Source: Leucobacter aridicollis
Lineage (GTDB): Bacteria > Actinomycetota > Actinomycetes > Actinomycetales > Microbacteriaceae
NCBI RefSeq assembly: GCF_013409595.1
Contig: NZ_JACCBD010000001.1
Location: forward strand, 1,054,001 to 1,118,000
DNA length: 64,000 nt
Reading direction: 5' to 3'
The first letter of the stretch is position 1. Every line of letters begins with the position of its first letter. The notes under the pieces were generated by a model, which did not search any database, had not been told where the DNA came from, and worked only from the letters and a program-made list of their open reading frames with translations. The translations under genes were made by a program, and so were the position numbers. Shown here in pieces: positions 43,926 to 52,406 of this stretch.

Positions 43926-45092
43926 GTGGATCTGTACGAGTACCAGGCACGCGATCTTTTCGAACGATACGGGGTGCCGGTGCTCCCCGGCATCGTCGCT
44001 GACACCCCGGAGGAGGTGCGTGCAGCAGCCGAGAAGCTTGGTGGCGTCGTCGTCGTCAAGGCTCAGGTAAAGGTCGGCGGTCGCGGCAAGGCCGGCGGCG
44101 TGAAGGTCGCAAAGAACCCCGACGAGGCGTTCGAGGCAGCACAGGCGATCCTCGGCCTCGACATCAAGGGCCACACCGTAAACCGCGTCATGGTGGCCGC
44201 GGGCGCAGACATCAAGGAGGAGTTCTACTTCTCCGTGCTGCTCGACCGGGCAAACCGCTCCTACCTCTCGCTGTGCAGCGTTGAGGGCGGCATGGAGATC
44301 GAGGTCCTCGCGGTCGAGAAGCCCGAGGCGCTCGCACGCATCGAGATCGATCCGATCTCGGGCATCGACGCGGCGAAGGCTGAAGAGATTGCACGCGCGG
44401 CGAAGTTCCCTGAGGAGCTCGTCGGCAAGGTTGTGCCTGTCTTCCAGAAGCTGTACGAGGTGTACGTCGGCGAAGACGCGACGCTCGTCGAGGTCAACCC
44501 CCTCGTGCTCACCGGCGAGGGCGACATCGTCGCGCTCGACGGCAAGGTCTCGCTCGACGAGAACGCTGACTTCCGTCAGCCGGATCACGTTGAGCTCGAG
44601 GACAAGAGCGCAGAGGATCCGCTGGAGGCGAAGGCCAAGGCGCAGGACCTCAACTACGTGAAGCTCGACGGTGAGGTCGGTGTCATCGGTAACGGTGCTG
44701 GCCTCGTGATGTCGACGCTCGACGTCGTCGCGTACGCGGGCGAGAACCACGGCAACGTGAAGCCCGCGAACTTCCTCGACATTGGCGGCGGCGCGTCGGC
44801 TGAGGTCATGGCCGCAGGCCTTGACGTCATCCTCGGCGACCCGCAGGTGAAGTCGGTGTTCGTGAACGTCTTCGGCGGCATCACCGCGTGCGACGCCGTG
44901 GCAAACGGTATCGTCGGCGCACTCGAGAAGCTCGGCGACGCTGCGAACAAGCCGCTCGTTGTGCGTCTCGACGGCAACAACGTCGAGGAGGGTCGTCGCA
45001 TCCTCAACGAGGCGAACCACCCGCTCGTGACCCAGGCCGCCACGATGGACGAGGGCGCCGACAAGGCCGCTGAGCTCGCCAACGCACGCTGA
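43926..45092 (+). CDS. sucC: Succinate-CoA ligase (ADP-forming) subunit beta
   Basis: Encodes 388 residues of the nucleotide-binding subunit of succinyl-CoA synthetase in the TCA cycle. The ATP-grasp region begins [22 protein letters not shown], with [16 protein letters not shown], the magnesium site EVNPLVLT, and the C-terminal [12 protein letters not shown] and [13 protein letters not shown]. The start is a GTG after AGAAGGACAGTAC. sucD follows after 34 bp. Confidence 0.97.
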   Translation: MDLYEYQARDLFERYGVPVLPGIVADTPEEVRAAAEKLGGVVVVKAQVKVGGRGKAGGVKVAKNPDEAFEAAQAILGLDIKGHTVNRVMVAAGADIKEEFYFSVLLDRANRSYLSLCSVEGGMEIEVLAVEKPEALARIEIDPISGIDAAKAEEIARAAKFPEELVGKVVPVFQKLYEVYVGEDATLVEVNPLVLTGEGDIVALDGKVSLDENADFRQPDHVELEDKSAEDPLEAKAKAQDLNYVKLDGEVGVIGNGAGLVMSTLDVVAYAGENHGNVKPANFLDIGGGASAEVMAAGLDVILGDPQVKSVFVNVFGGITACDAVANGIVGALEKLGDAANKPLVVRLDGNNVEEGRRILNEANHPLVTQAATMDEGADKAAELANAR

Positions 45093-45126
45093 ACCGCCCC
45101 CTGGAACTAGAAGGAATTACAGAACT

Positions 45127-46029
45127 ATGTCGATCTTCCTGAACAAGGATTCAAAGGTCATCGTCCAGGGCATCACCGGCGGCGAGGGCACCAAGCACAC
45201 CGCGCGCATGCTTGCCGCTGGCACCCAGGTCGTCGGTGGCGTGAACGCCCGCAAGGCCGGCACCACCGTGTCGCACGTTGACGCCGACGGCAACACCGTC
45301 GAGCTTCCCGTGTTCGCTTCGGTCGCCGAGGCGATGGAGGCGACCGGCGCTGACGTTTCGGTTGCATTCGTGCCGCCCGCCTTCACCAAGGACGCAGCGA
45401 TCGAGGCCATCGACGCGAGCATCGGCCTCCTCGTCATCATCACCGAGGGCGTGCCCGTGAAGGACTCGGCTGAGCTCTGGGCTCACGCCAAGGCCACCGG
45501 TGGCAAGACCCGCATCATCGGCCCGAACTGCCCCGGCATCATCACCCCGGGCGAGGCCCTCGCAGGCATCACGCCCGCGACGATCACCGGCAAGGGCCCG
45601 ATCGGCCTCGTGTCGAAGTCGGGTACCCTCACCTACCAGATGATGTACGAGCTCCGTGACCTCGGCTTCTCGACCGCGATCGGTATCGGCGGCGACCCCG
45701 TCATCGGCACCACGCACATCGACGCACTCGAGGCGTTCGAGAACGACCCCGAGACCAAGGCGATCGTGATGATCGGCGAGATCGGCGGCGACGCCGAGGA
45801 GCGCGCGGCCGAGTACATCAAGGCGAACGTCACGAAGCCGGTTGTTGGCTACGTTGCCGGCTTCACCGCTCCCGAGGGCAAGACGATGGGCCACGCTGGC
45901 GCGATCGTCTCGGGCTCGGCTGGTACCGCGCAGGCAAAGAAAGAGGCCCTCGAGGCCGCCGGCGTGAAGGTTGGCAAGACGCCGACCGAGACCGCTGAAC
46001 TGCTGCGCGCTGCGTTCGCACAGCTGTAA
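45127..46029 (+). CDS. sucD: Succinate-CoA ligase (ADP-forming) subunit alpha
   Basis: Encodes 300 residues of the CoA-binding, phosphohistidine subunit. The CoA fold has [19 protein letters not shown] and [23 protein letters not shown] and SKSGTLTYQ are conserved, and the phosphorylated residue is His256 in [13 protein letters not shown]. The ending [12 protein letters not shown] is typical. A strong terminator follows 14 bp after the stop, ending sucCD. Confidence 0.97.
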   Translation: MSIFLNKDSKVIVQGITGGEGTKHTARMLAAGTQVVGGVNARKAGTTVSHVDADGNTVELPVFASVAEAMEATGADVSVAFVPPAFTKDAAIEAIDASIGLLVIITEGVPVKDSAELWAHAKATGGKTRIIGPNCPGIITPGEALAGITPATITGKGPIGLVSKSGTLTYQMMYELRDLGFSTAIGIGGDPVIGTTHIDALEAFENDPETKAIVMIGEIGGDAEERAAEYIKANVTKPVVGYVAGFTAPEGKTMGHAGAIVSGSAGTAQAKKEALEAAGVKVGKTPTETAELLRAAFAQL

Positions 46030-46042
46030 CCGCCAAGCGTTG

Positions 46043-46086
46043 ACGCATAGGACCCCGCCGGCTACTGTCGGCGGGGTCCTATGCGT
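46043..46086 (+). terminator. Terminator after sucD
   Basis: An 18-bp perfect stem, from ACGCATAGGACCCCGCCG to its complement, encloses an 8-nt loop. It begins 14 bp after the sucD stop and ends TTGTGG. Confidence 0.9.
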
Positions 46087-46156
46087 TGTGGCGTGTGCCA
46101 GGTTGGGGTCTCCTGCCGCCCCGGACACTCGACCATGCGTGCCCAGCCCCGCCAAC

Positions 46157-46225
46157 GCACACCTTTCTCGCAAGACCACACCATAATTAGGGTAATTAAC
46201 GTGTGATCTTGCGAGAAAGGTGTGC
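46157..46225. repeat. 69-bp near-perfect palindrome with AT-rich centre
   Basis: Two 25-bp arms (46157-46181 and 46201-46225) are inverted complements with one mismatch; each contains the core CTTTCTCGCAAGA or its complement. The 19-bp centre contains TAATTA-GGG-TAATTA. It lies in the 322-bp gap between the sucD terminator and metQ, at the border of an accessory segment. It does not look like a terminator because there is no T-run and the centre is AT-rich. The rest of the gap is GC-rich and shows no gene. Confidence 0.93.
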
Positions 46226-46351
46226 ACCGGCGGGGGAGGCGAAACCCAGGCGCGGGGGCGAGAAGTGAGGCACCGGGATGGCCCCAGCACCCGGCGGGGC
46301 GAGAGGCCCGACCCCAGCGCCAGGCGCCGGGGCGCGCCGGCCGCGCGCAGC

Positions 46352-47188
46352 CTAGAAGGCTGCCGGAACGTCGAACTCCTCGAGCACGGCGCGCACTTCG
46401 TCGCTGTGGAACGCCTTCGCGAGGGCCTTCACCTCCGGGGAGTCCTGGTTGTCGTTGCGGCTCACGAGTGAGACCGCGAACTGCGGATCCTGTTCGACTG
46501 CGATCGCGTCCTCGCCGGGCACGAGGCCGAGCTGTCGGGCGAACGTGCCGTGCAGGAAGACGCCGTCGGCCTCGGGGTAGGCGGCGTTCAGCTGCATGAG
46601 GTCGACCTCGGTGAACTGCAGGTTCTTCGGGTTGTCGATGACGTCCTTAACCGTGACCTCCCAGGTGTCGACCTTCGGGTCGAGCTTGATAAGGCCGGCG
46701 GCAGCGTACATCTGCAGTGCGCGGGACTGGTTCGAGACATCCTGGGGCACCACAATGTGGCCGCCGTCGGGAATGTCCTCCATGCTGTCGTGCTTACTCG
46801 AGTACGTCCCGACGACTGTGAGGTAGACGGGCTCGATCGCGACAAGCGAGGCGTTGTTGCCGGCGTTGAAGTCCTCCATGAATGGCGGGTGCTGCACGAA
46901 GTTCGCGTCGAGCTCGCCCGCCGCGAGCATCGTGTTCGGCTGCACGTAGTCCGCAACCTCGACGAGCTCGATCGAGTACGGCGCTTCGATCGCCTCGGCC
47001 GCGGCGCGCACCACCTCGGGCATGGGTGTCGTCGTCGCCGCGACCTTGAGCACCTGCGTGTCGCCGTCTCCCGCGGCCGTGCTGTCGGCGTTCGGGGCGG
47101 CGGAGCAGCCGGCGAGCGCCAGCGCCGCGGTGGTGAGGGCGGCCGCGGCCGCGAGTCGGGCCATGCGTGCTGGGGTGGATCGAATCAT
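46352..47188 (-). CDS. metQ: Methionine ABC transporter substrate-binding lipoprotein
   Basis: Encodes 278 residues of a MetQ/NlpA-family lipoprotein. The signal sequence ends at the lipobox LALAGC, with Cys28 lipidated. The mature part has KVAATTTPMPEVV, ELDANFVQHPPFMEDFN, IVVPQDVSNQSRALQMY and VDLMQLNAAYPEADGVFL, all typical of the family. The ATG at 47188 is preferred because AAAGGA lies upstream; an ATG at 47197 is also in frame. It is third of metN-metI-metQ on the minus strand. Confidence 0.92.
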   Translation of the reverse strand: MIRSTPARMARLAAAAALTTAALALAGCSAAPNADSTAAGDGDTQVLKVAATTTPMPEVVRAAAEAIEAPYSIELVEVADYVQPNTMLAAGELDANFVQHPPFMEDFNAGNNASLVAIEPVYLTVVGTYSSKHDSMEDIPDGGHIVVPQDVSNQSRALQMYAAAGLIKLDPKVDTWEVTVKDVIDNPKNLQFTEVDLMQLNAAYPEADGVFLHGTFARQLGLVPGEDAIAVEQDPQFAVSLVSRNDNQDSPEVKALAKAFHSDEVRAVLEEFDVPAAF

Positions 47189-47226
47189 GGTGTGCATCCT
47201 TTCGGGCCGCGCGATGCCGCGGCGGG

Positions 47227-47910
47227 TCAGCGCTTGTCGAGCGCGCGTGAGATCTTCAGACCGAGCGCCTGCAGCAAGATGACGCAGGCGACGATGAGCA
47301 GGATCGTGGTGTACATGAGGGTGAAGTCGTATCGCTGGTAGCCGTAGCGCATCGCGAAGTCCCCGATCCCGCCGCCACCGACGACGCCGAGCACCGTCGA
47401 ATAGGAGACGAAGCTCACTGTCGCGGAGGTCAGCGCGTACACGAGGCCAGAGCGCCCGTCGACGAGGAGGAACCGGAACACGGTTTGTGGGACCGTCGCA
47501 CCCATCGACGCCGCCGCCTGCCAGAGGCCGCTGGGCAGCTCGAGGAGGATCTGCTCGGTCAAGCGCGCATAGATGGCGACGGCGACAAAGGCGAGCGGAA
47601 AGGTCGCCGCGACGGTGCCGAAGCTCGTGCCGAAGACGAGGCGGGTGAGCGGAATCATGAAGACCACAAACAGCAGGAACGGGAACGACCTGAACACGGT
47701 GACGTAGAGGTCGGCGACAAGCCAGACGCCCCGGTTCTCGAGGATCCCGCCGGCCCGGGTGAGCGTGATCACCACGCCGAGCGGGAGCCCGATGAGCACC
47801 GCGACGACGATGGAAGTGAGCACCATGTAGCCGGTCTCGGCCATCGCGGTGCCGATCTCGGCGCCGTGCTCGCCGAACACGCGCTGGATCTCGGTGAGGA
47901 TTGCGTTCAT
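47227..47910 (-). CDS. metI: Methionine ABC transporter permease
   Basis: Encodes 227 residues with five predicted helices. TGYMVLTSIVVAVLIGLPLG, FRSFPFLLFVVFMIPLTR and the EAA-like loop QAAASMGATVPQTVFRFLL are typical of MetI permeases. The ATG overlaps the metN stop by 4 nt. It would form the membrane channel with MetN and MetQ for uptake of methionine (possibly also its D-form or sulfoxide). Confidence 0.93.
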   Translation of the reverse strand: MNAILTEIQRVFGEHGAEIGTAMAETGYMVLTSIVVAVLIGLPLGVVITLTRAGGILENRGVWLVADLYVTVFRSFPFLLFVVFMIPLTRLVFGTSFGTVAATFPLAFVAVAIYARLTEQILLELPSGLWQAAASMGATVPQTVFRFLLVDGRSGLVYALTSATVSFVSYSTVLGVVGGGGIGDFAMRYGYQRYDFTLMYTTILLIVACVILLQALGLKISRALDKR

Positions 47911-48668
47911 CGCTGCAGCTCCGCTCTCACGTGCTCGACGTAGCTGAGCTCTCGCGAGCCTGTCTGCGCCTCGACCGCGATGATGTCGCGCAGCTCGCCC
48001 GCCTCGAAGATCGCGGCCGAGTCGCAGATCCGCTTCACGGCGTCGAGCTCGTGCGTGACGAGCACGATGCTCGTGCCGAACTCCGCGCGGGTGGCGCCGA
48101 GCAGCGTGAGGATCTCGCCCGTGGTGTGCGTGTCGAGCGCTGAGGTCGGTTCGTCGCAGAGCAGCATCGTCGGGTGGGTGGCGAGGGCTCGCGCGATGGC
48201 GACGCGCTGCTTCTCGCCGCCGGAGAGCTGGGCCGGGTAGTGGTCGAGGCGCGGGCCGAGTCCGACAAAGTCGACGAGCTCGGCGACGCGCCGTGACACC
48301 TCGGCGCCCCGGCCCCGCTGCAGCCTGAGCGGCAGCGCGATGTTGTCGCGCACGGTGAGGTTGCCGACGAGGTTGAACGATTGGAAGACGACGCCGATCC
48401 GGTGGCGCACCGCGTTGAGCTCCCGCTTCGTGAGCGTCGAAAGATCGATGCCGTCGAACAGGACCCGCCCGCTCGTGGGGTGGTCGAGCCCGTTCATCAT
48501 GCGAAGCAGCGTCGACTTGCCAGCGCCGCTCTCGCCGACGACGCCGAACACCGCGCCGCGCGGCACGGTGAGCGAGACGTCCGAGAGTGCGGTCACCGGC
48601 TGATCGCCGCCCTCAAACGTTCGGGTGACGCGAACGAACTCCACGGCGGGAGCTGTCGGGGGGATCAT
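47907..48668 (-). CDS. metN: Methionine ABC transporter ATP-binding protein
   Basis: Encodes 253 residues of an ABC ATPase. Walker A is GESGAGKST, the Q-loop is VVFQSFNL, the signature is LSGGEKQR and Walker B is MLLCDEPTSAL, with the switch histidine in VLVTHEL. The ATG at 48668 gives a standard N terminus. An upstream ATG (48764) would add 32 unconserved residues. The C-terminal regulatory ACT-like domain of E. coli MetN (343 residues) is missing, so methionine feedback inhibition of that kind is unlikely. Confidence 0.92.
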   Translation of the reverse strand: MIPPTAPAVEFVRVTRTFEGGDQPVTALSDVSLTVPRGAVFGVVGESGAGKSTLLRMMNGLDHPTSGRVLFDGIDLSTLTKRELNAVRHRIGVVFQSFNLVGNLTVRDNIALPLRLQRGRGAEVSRRVAELVDFVGLGPRLDHYPAQLSGGEKQRVAIARALATHPTMLLCDEPTSALDTHTTGEILTLLGATRAEFGTSIVLVTHELDAVKRICDSAAIFEAGELRDIIAVEAQTGSRELSYVEHVRAELQR

Positions 48669-48774
48669 CGTGTATGCATTCGGGTGACTCGGGCTTTCGG
48701 AGGGGAGTGCGAGGCGGGTGCGCCGTGCGGCGGCGGCCCGGTCCGCGGACAGCCCTGCTAGCATGACACATTTC

Positions 48775-48803
48775 TTGGACTGCGTCTAACTTGTGGGTAC
48801 AGT
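48775..48803 (+). promoter_or_regulatory. Promoter of the Ohr/OsmC gene with overlapping palindrome
   Basis: TTGGAC (48775-48780) and TACAGT (48798-48803) with exactly 17 bp between form the best sigma-70-type promoter in the window. The -35 is half of an imperfect palindrome, TTGGAC-TGC-GTCTAA (48775-48789), a likely repressor site. The metN gene diverges on the other side, so the site might affect both. Confidence 0.65.
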
Positions 48804-48830
48804 GGTGGTGAACGCATGAAGGGAGCCCAC

Positions 48831-49289
48831 ATGGATGAGCCGCGCGCAGCAGGATCCGCCGCTGTAGGCCCAGCGCTCTACACCGCGGTCGCCCGGAACT
48901 CGACCGGTGTCACCGGCGAGAGCGTGGCGGACGGTGGGCTCACGGTGTCCGTCGCCGCGCCCCCAACTCGCGCGGATGCGGCGGCGCCCGCGGGCACGAC
49001 CAACCCCGAGGAACTCCTTGCGCTCTCGTGGGCGACCTGCCTCAACGCCGCGGCGCGCGTCGTCGCCGGGCCGGGGATCGAGGTGTCGGCACGCGTCGAG
49101 ATCTCGCTGCACGCGCGCGGGTCGGGGGACGGGTTCGAGTTCTCCGGGCGGGCGGAGCTCTACTTTGACGGTGTCGAGGACGCGCGCGCGGCAGCGCTGG
49201 CTGACGCCGCCCACGCGCGATGCCCCGTCTCGCGGATGCTTGCGGGGACGTCCCGCGTCGAGGTCAGCGCCGTGAGCGTTCCGCGCTGA
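48831..49289 (+). CDS. Ohr/OsmC-family organic hydroperoxide reductase
   Basis: Encodes 152 residues. The two catalytic cysteines of the Ohr/OsmC fold are present: Cys70 in LSWATCLNAAARVV and Cys131 in HARCPVSRML. These form the dithiol that reduces organic hydroperoxides with lipoyl or thiol partners. TNPEELLALSWATC matches the family helix entry. The ATG at 48831 has AAGGGAG 6-7 bases upstream; an ATG at 48816 is possible. Ohr genes are usually repressed by MarR-type OhrR, and none is adjacent. Confidence 0.9.
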   Translation: MDEPRAAGSAAVGPALYTAVARNSTGVTGESVADGGLTVSVAAPPTRADAAAPAGTTNPEELLALSWATCLNAAARVVAGPGIEVSARVEISLHARGSGDGFEFSGRAELYFDGVEDARAAALADAAHARCPVSRMLAGTSRVEVSAVSVPR

Positions 49290-49386
49290 ACCATCCGGGG
49301 CGGCGAACGCTGCGCTGCACGCCCGGCGCGCGTCACGAAACGCAACACAGCGCCGCGTCGGGCCGCAGCCGGGGGATACTGGAGAC

Positions 49387-50442
49387 ATGAGCGACAGCCA
49401 GGTCCAGGGAGCCCACCTCGTGGGAAGCATCAACTTTGACGAGGCCGCGCAGACGATGCGCGTCGCGGCCGAGGAGCTCGGTGGTCTGCTTCGCAGGATC
49501 CCGGACGGCGAGGTCGGTGAGCGGTTCCACTGGATCCTGTTCCAGGCCGACAGGATTGGCGCAGCCGAAGGGATCGAACGCGTCGGGGATACGCCGATCC
49601 CAATGCGCATGCTCGACATCCGCCCGGTGAGGCTCGCGCCGGGCGTGCAGGCCGCGGATATTGTGCTGCCGCCCCTCGGATACGCGGAGGCCGCACTCGA
49701 ATCCTGGCGCAGCTTTAGCGAGCTCAAGGCCGCCGGGGTGATTCCCGGGGCGACGCGCTTCCAGGTCTCGCTGCCCACACCGCTCGGCGTCGTGGCGAGC
49801 CTGGTGGCCGCAGACGATCGCGAGGCGTTTGAGCCCGTCTACGAGCGCGCGCTCGCCGCAGAACTCGCCGAGATCGTCGCCGCGATCCCGGCCGAGGAGC
49901 TCGCGATCCAGTGGGACGCGGCACTCGAGTTCGCCATCCTCGAGGGGCTCACCGCGCACACCGGTCAGCCCTACGAGTGGTTCGGCGACGTCTGGGAGGA
50001 GACGAGCGAGCGGCTCGCCAGGCAGATCGACAGGGTCCCGCTCGCTGTCGAGGTCGGCGTGCACCTCTGCTACGGCGATGTCGCAGAGAAGCACTTCGTT
50101 GAGCCGCGCGACGCGGCGAACCTCACCCGCTTCGCGAACGCCGTCGTCGCGAAGGCCGAGCGTGATCTCACCTGGCTGCACCTCCCTGTCCCGATCGAGC
50201 GGGACGACGCCGAGTTCTTCGCGCCGCTCGCCGACCTCAGCCTGCCCGAAACGAGCGAGCTCTACCTCGGTCTCGTGCACCGGGAGGACGGGGCCGAGGG
50301 CGCGACCCGCCGAATTGCGGCGGCCTCGGCCGTGCTCACGCGCGACTTCGGCGTCGCCACCGAGTGCGGGTTCGGCCGCGCGCCCGAGGGCACCACGGTG
50401 CCGCTGTTCGAGACACACCGGGCGGTCGCCGCAGCCTGGTAG
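49387..50442 (+). CDS. MetE-like (UROD/MetE barrel) methyltransferase-type protein
   Basis: Encodes 351 residues resembling the C-terminal catalytic half of cobalamin-independent methionine synthase. Zinc ligands appear intact: His226 and Cys228 in VEVGVHLCYGD and Cys327 in VATECGFGR. RIPDGEVGERFHW and DAALEFAIL are other segments. The N-terminal folate-binding repeat of full MetE (about 750 residues) is missing, so the methyl donor may not be methyl-tetrahydrofolate polyglutamate. GATACT ends 6 nt before the ATG, and GGAG also lies there. The nearby methionine importer suggests a methionine-related role, but this is inference. Confidence 0.72.
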   Translation: MSDSQVQGAHLVGSINFDEAAQTMRVAAEELGGLLRRIPDGEVGERFHWILFQADRIGAAEGIERVGDTPIPMRMLDIRPVRLAPGVQAADIVLPPLGYAEAALESWRSFSELKAAGVIPGATRFQVSLPTPLGVVASLVAADDREAFEPVYERALAAELAEIVAAIPAEELAIQWDAALEFAILEGLTAHTGQPYEWFGDVWEETSERLARQIDRVPLAVEVGVHLCYGDVAEKHFVEPRDAANLTRFANAVVAKAERDLTWLHLPVPIERDDAEFFAPLADLSLPETSELYLGLVHREDGAEGATRRIAAASAVLTRDFGVATECGFGRAPEGTTVPLFETHRAVAAAW

Positions 50443-50461
50443 TCGCCCGGTCATCGCCGGG

Positions 50462-50467
50462 TAGACT
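50462..50467 (+). promoter_or_regulatory. -10 element of the DUF6350 gene
   Basis: TAGACT ends 8 nt before the ATG at 50476 without a ribosome site. The transcript would be leaderless or have one or two extra bases. Confidence 0.5.
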
Positions 50468-50475
50468 TTCCGACG

Positions 50476-52293
50476 ATGAGAGCAATACTGACCGGGGTTG
50501 TCGCAACAATTGAGGCCGTCGCGGTCGCGCTTGCCTCGCTGCTTGCCGTCGCGGCGTACGCGTTCCTGGTGTGGTGGCTCGGCTTCGGGCTCGCCGCCGA
50601 GCCGGGCGCCGTCTTTGGCGGCGCGGGCGCGGCGTGGCTGCTCGCGCACTTTGTGCCCCTCTCCGCGGAGATCTCCGCGGAGGCGATGCAGGTGCTCGGG
50701 TTCGCGCCCGAGGCGTTAACGTTCACGGTGTCGCTCGCTCCGCTCGGGCTCACGCTCGCGACGGCGGCGTTTGCCGCGCGCGCTGGGTGGCGCTTCGGCG
50801 CACGCGGCGGCGCTGGCGGGCTCGGCGTGCTCGGCGGTGCGGTCGGGTTTGGCGCCGTCGCTGCGGTCGTCGCCTCCGCCGTGGCGCCCGGTGGCGGGGT
50901 CTCGATCGGGATCGGCTGGCTCGCTGCCGCTGGATGCGCCGCAGTCGTCTATGGCGCGCCGTCTGGCGTCGCCTACCTCGCCAGGGCTGCGCGCGACGAG
51001 CATCCCTGGTGGATCGCGGCGATCGGCGCGACCGAGACGGCGCTCGGCAAGCTCCGGATCCCGCGCCCCGCTATCGTCACCCGGGTCGCCGGACAGGCCG
51101 TGCGGCTCGCGGCTGCGCTGGTCACCGGGTACGTCGGGATCGCCGCGCTCGGATTCGCGCTCACGCTGTTGACCCGCTTCGCGCTCGTGATCGCGGCGTC
51201 GGAGGCGCTGCAGCTCGACCTCACCGGAACGATCCTGATGTTCCTGTTGCAGCTCGTGCTGCTGCCCGTCTTCGTGATCTGGAGCGGTGCGTGGCTCACC
51301 GGCTCGGGCTTTGCCGTCGGCGTCGGCAGCTCGGCGTCGCCATTCGGGCAGCTCCTCGGCCCGATGCCTGGCATCCCGGTGCTCGCCGCGATCCCGGACG
51401 GCTGGGGGAGCGTCGCGGTGCTCGCGCCGCTGCTGCTCGTGCTCCTCGGGATCGCGCTCGGGATCGGGCTCGGAGACGCCGCGCGCCGCCAGTCCATGAC
51501 GCGCCTGGTCTCCCAGATCGTGGGGGCGGCGATACTCGCCGGGCTCACCATCGCGCTGCTGAACTGGACTGCGACGGGAGCGCTCGGCCCCGGCCGACTC
51601 GAAGCTGTCGGACCCGACGTGTGGCCGGCCGCGGGCCTCGCCGCCGCTGAGCTCGGGCTCGGCTGCCTGCTCGGCGCCCTGGCGGCGCGCGCCGACATCG
51701 CGCGCCGGGTCGTCGCCGGGCCGGGCGAGGTCGCAGCGCGCCTCGGGTTCCGCGAGGACGGTGCGGGCGCTGATCCTGATCTGCGTGCCCGCGTGAGTGA
51801 GCTGCCCGACGCGGCCACGCCGGCTCCGTCGACCGGGCCAGCCGCGGATGCGGCGGACCCCGAGGTGCCCGAGGGCCCCGAGGAGTGGCTTGCGCCTGTG
51901 GCACCCCTCGTCCCGCACGGCGGGGCGGAGGCGGACGCCGACGACCAGCTCACCGAGCCGCTCGACTTCGACCCTCCGACGGCGCGCGGCGCTGGCTCCG
52001 ACGCGGGCGTCGCGCCGGGCGACGACGCCGAAGCGCCAACTGGCGACGAGGCGCCCCAGGGCGACGCCGCCGCGGCAGAGGCCGAACTCTTCGACCAGCA
52101 CGCGGCGACCGGGCCGGTTGACACGGTCCCGGCCGACGCCGCAGCCGACCGGCAGGCGAGCCAGGAGGCCGACGCCGAGATCGACGCGGACGCGCTCATT
52201 GAGGCGTACTCCTGGGACAACGTCGACCTCGAGCCAGGCCGCGACGACGACGAGAAGCGGGCCGGCTGGCGCTGGCCCGGCCGCAAGGGCTAG
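50476..52293 (+). CDS. DUF6350-family polytopic membrane protein
   Basis: Encodes 605 residues. The first 420 residues have about ten hydrophobic helices, beginning VAVALASLLAVAAYAFLVWWLGFG and including TGTILMFLLQLVLLPVFVIWSGAWLTGSGF, written in parts, with the family-typical GFAVGVGSSASPFGQLLGP. The last 180 residues are acidic, Ala/Asp/Glu-rich and probably cytoplasmic, ending with a basic GWRWPGRKG. In many actinobacteria this gene lies between sucD and purN and has been annotated as PerM-like; its role is unknown. Here it is separated from both by accessory genes. Confidence 0.82.
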   Translation: MRAILTGVVATIEAVAVALASLLAVAAYAFLVWWLGFGLAAEPGAVFGGAGAAWLLAHFVPLSAEISAEAMQVLGFAPEALTFTVSLAPLGLTLATAAFAARAGWRFGARGGAGGLGVLGGAVGFGAVAAVVASAVAPGGGVSIGIGWLAAAGCAAVVYGAPSGVAYLARAARDEHPWWIAAIGATETALGKLRIPRPAIVTRVAGQAVRLAAALVTGYVGIAALGFALTLLTRFALVIAASEALQLDLTGTILMFLLQLVLLPVFVIWSGAWLTGSGFAVGVGSSASPFGQLLGPMPGIPVLAAIPDGWGSVAVLAPLLLVLLGIALGIGLGDAARRQSMTRLVSQIVGAAILAGLTIALLNWTATGALGPGRLEAVGPDVWPAAGLAAAELGLGCLLGALAARADIARRVVAGPGEVAARLGFREDGAGADPDLRARVSELPDAATPAPSTGPAADAADPEVPEGPEEWLAPVAPLVPHGGAEADADDQLTEPLDFDPPTARGAGSDAGVAPGDDAEAPTGDEAPQGDAAAAEAELFDQHAATGPVDTVPADAAADRQASQEADAEIDADALIEAYSWDNVDLEPGRDDDEKRAGWRWPGRKG

Positions 52294-52304
52294 GCTGAGG
52301 GAGC

Positions 52305-52395
52305 AATCCACGGGAGTCCCGGCGCGCGGGGCTGAGAGGGAGCACGCGTGCTCCGACCGTTCAACCTGATCTGGTTCATGCCAGCGGAGGAAGGA
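52305..52395 (+). promoter_or_regulatory. TPP riboswitch (THI box)
   Basis: Conserved aptamer segments are present in order: ACGGGAGTCCC, GGGGCTGAGAGGG (CTGAGA at 52332-52337), ACCGTTCAACCTGATCTGG and ATGCCAGCGGAGGAAGGA. It ends 11 bp before the thiB ATG. The aptamer 3' end supplies GGAGGAAGGA, so TPP binding would directly hide the ribosome site of thiB. Confidence 0.96.
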
Positions 52396-52406
52396 CTCTT
52401 CTCGTT

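Noticed and set aside
46157..46225. Palindrome as a dif (XerCD) site
   Set aside because: It is 69 bp long with 25-bp arms and does not show the 11-6-11 structure or the conserved ATTATGT-type half of actinobacterial dif sites.
48669..48830. SAM riboswitch before metN
   Set aside because: No SAM-I, SAM-II or SAM-IV consensus is recognisable in the divergent gap; only the promoter and palindrome for the Ohr gene are supported.
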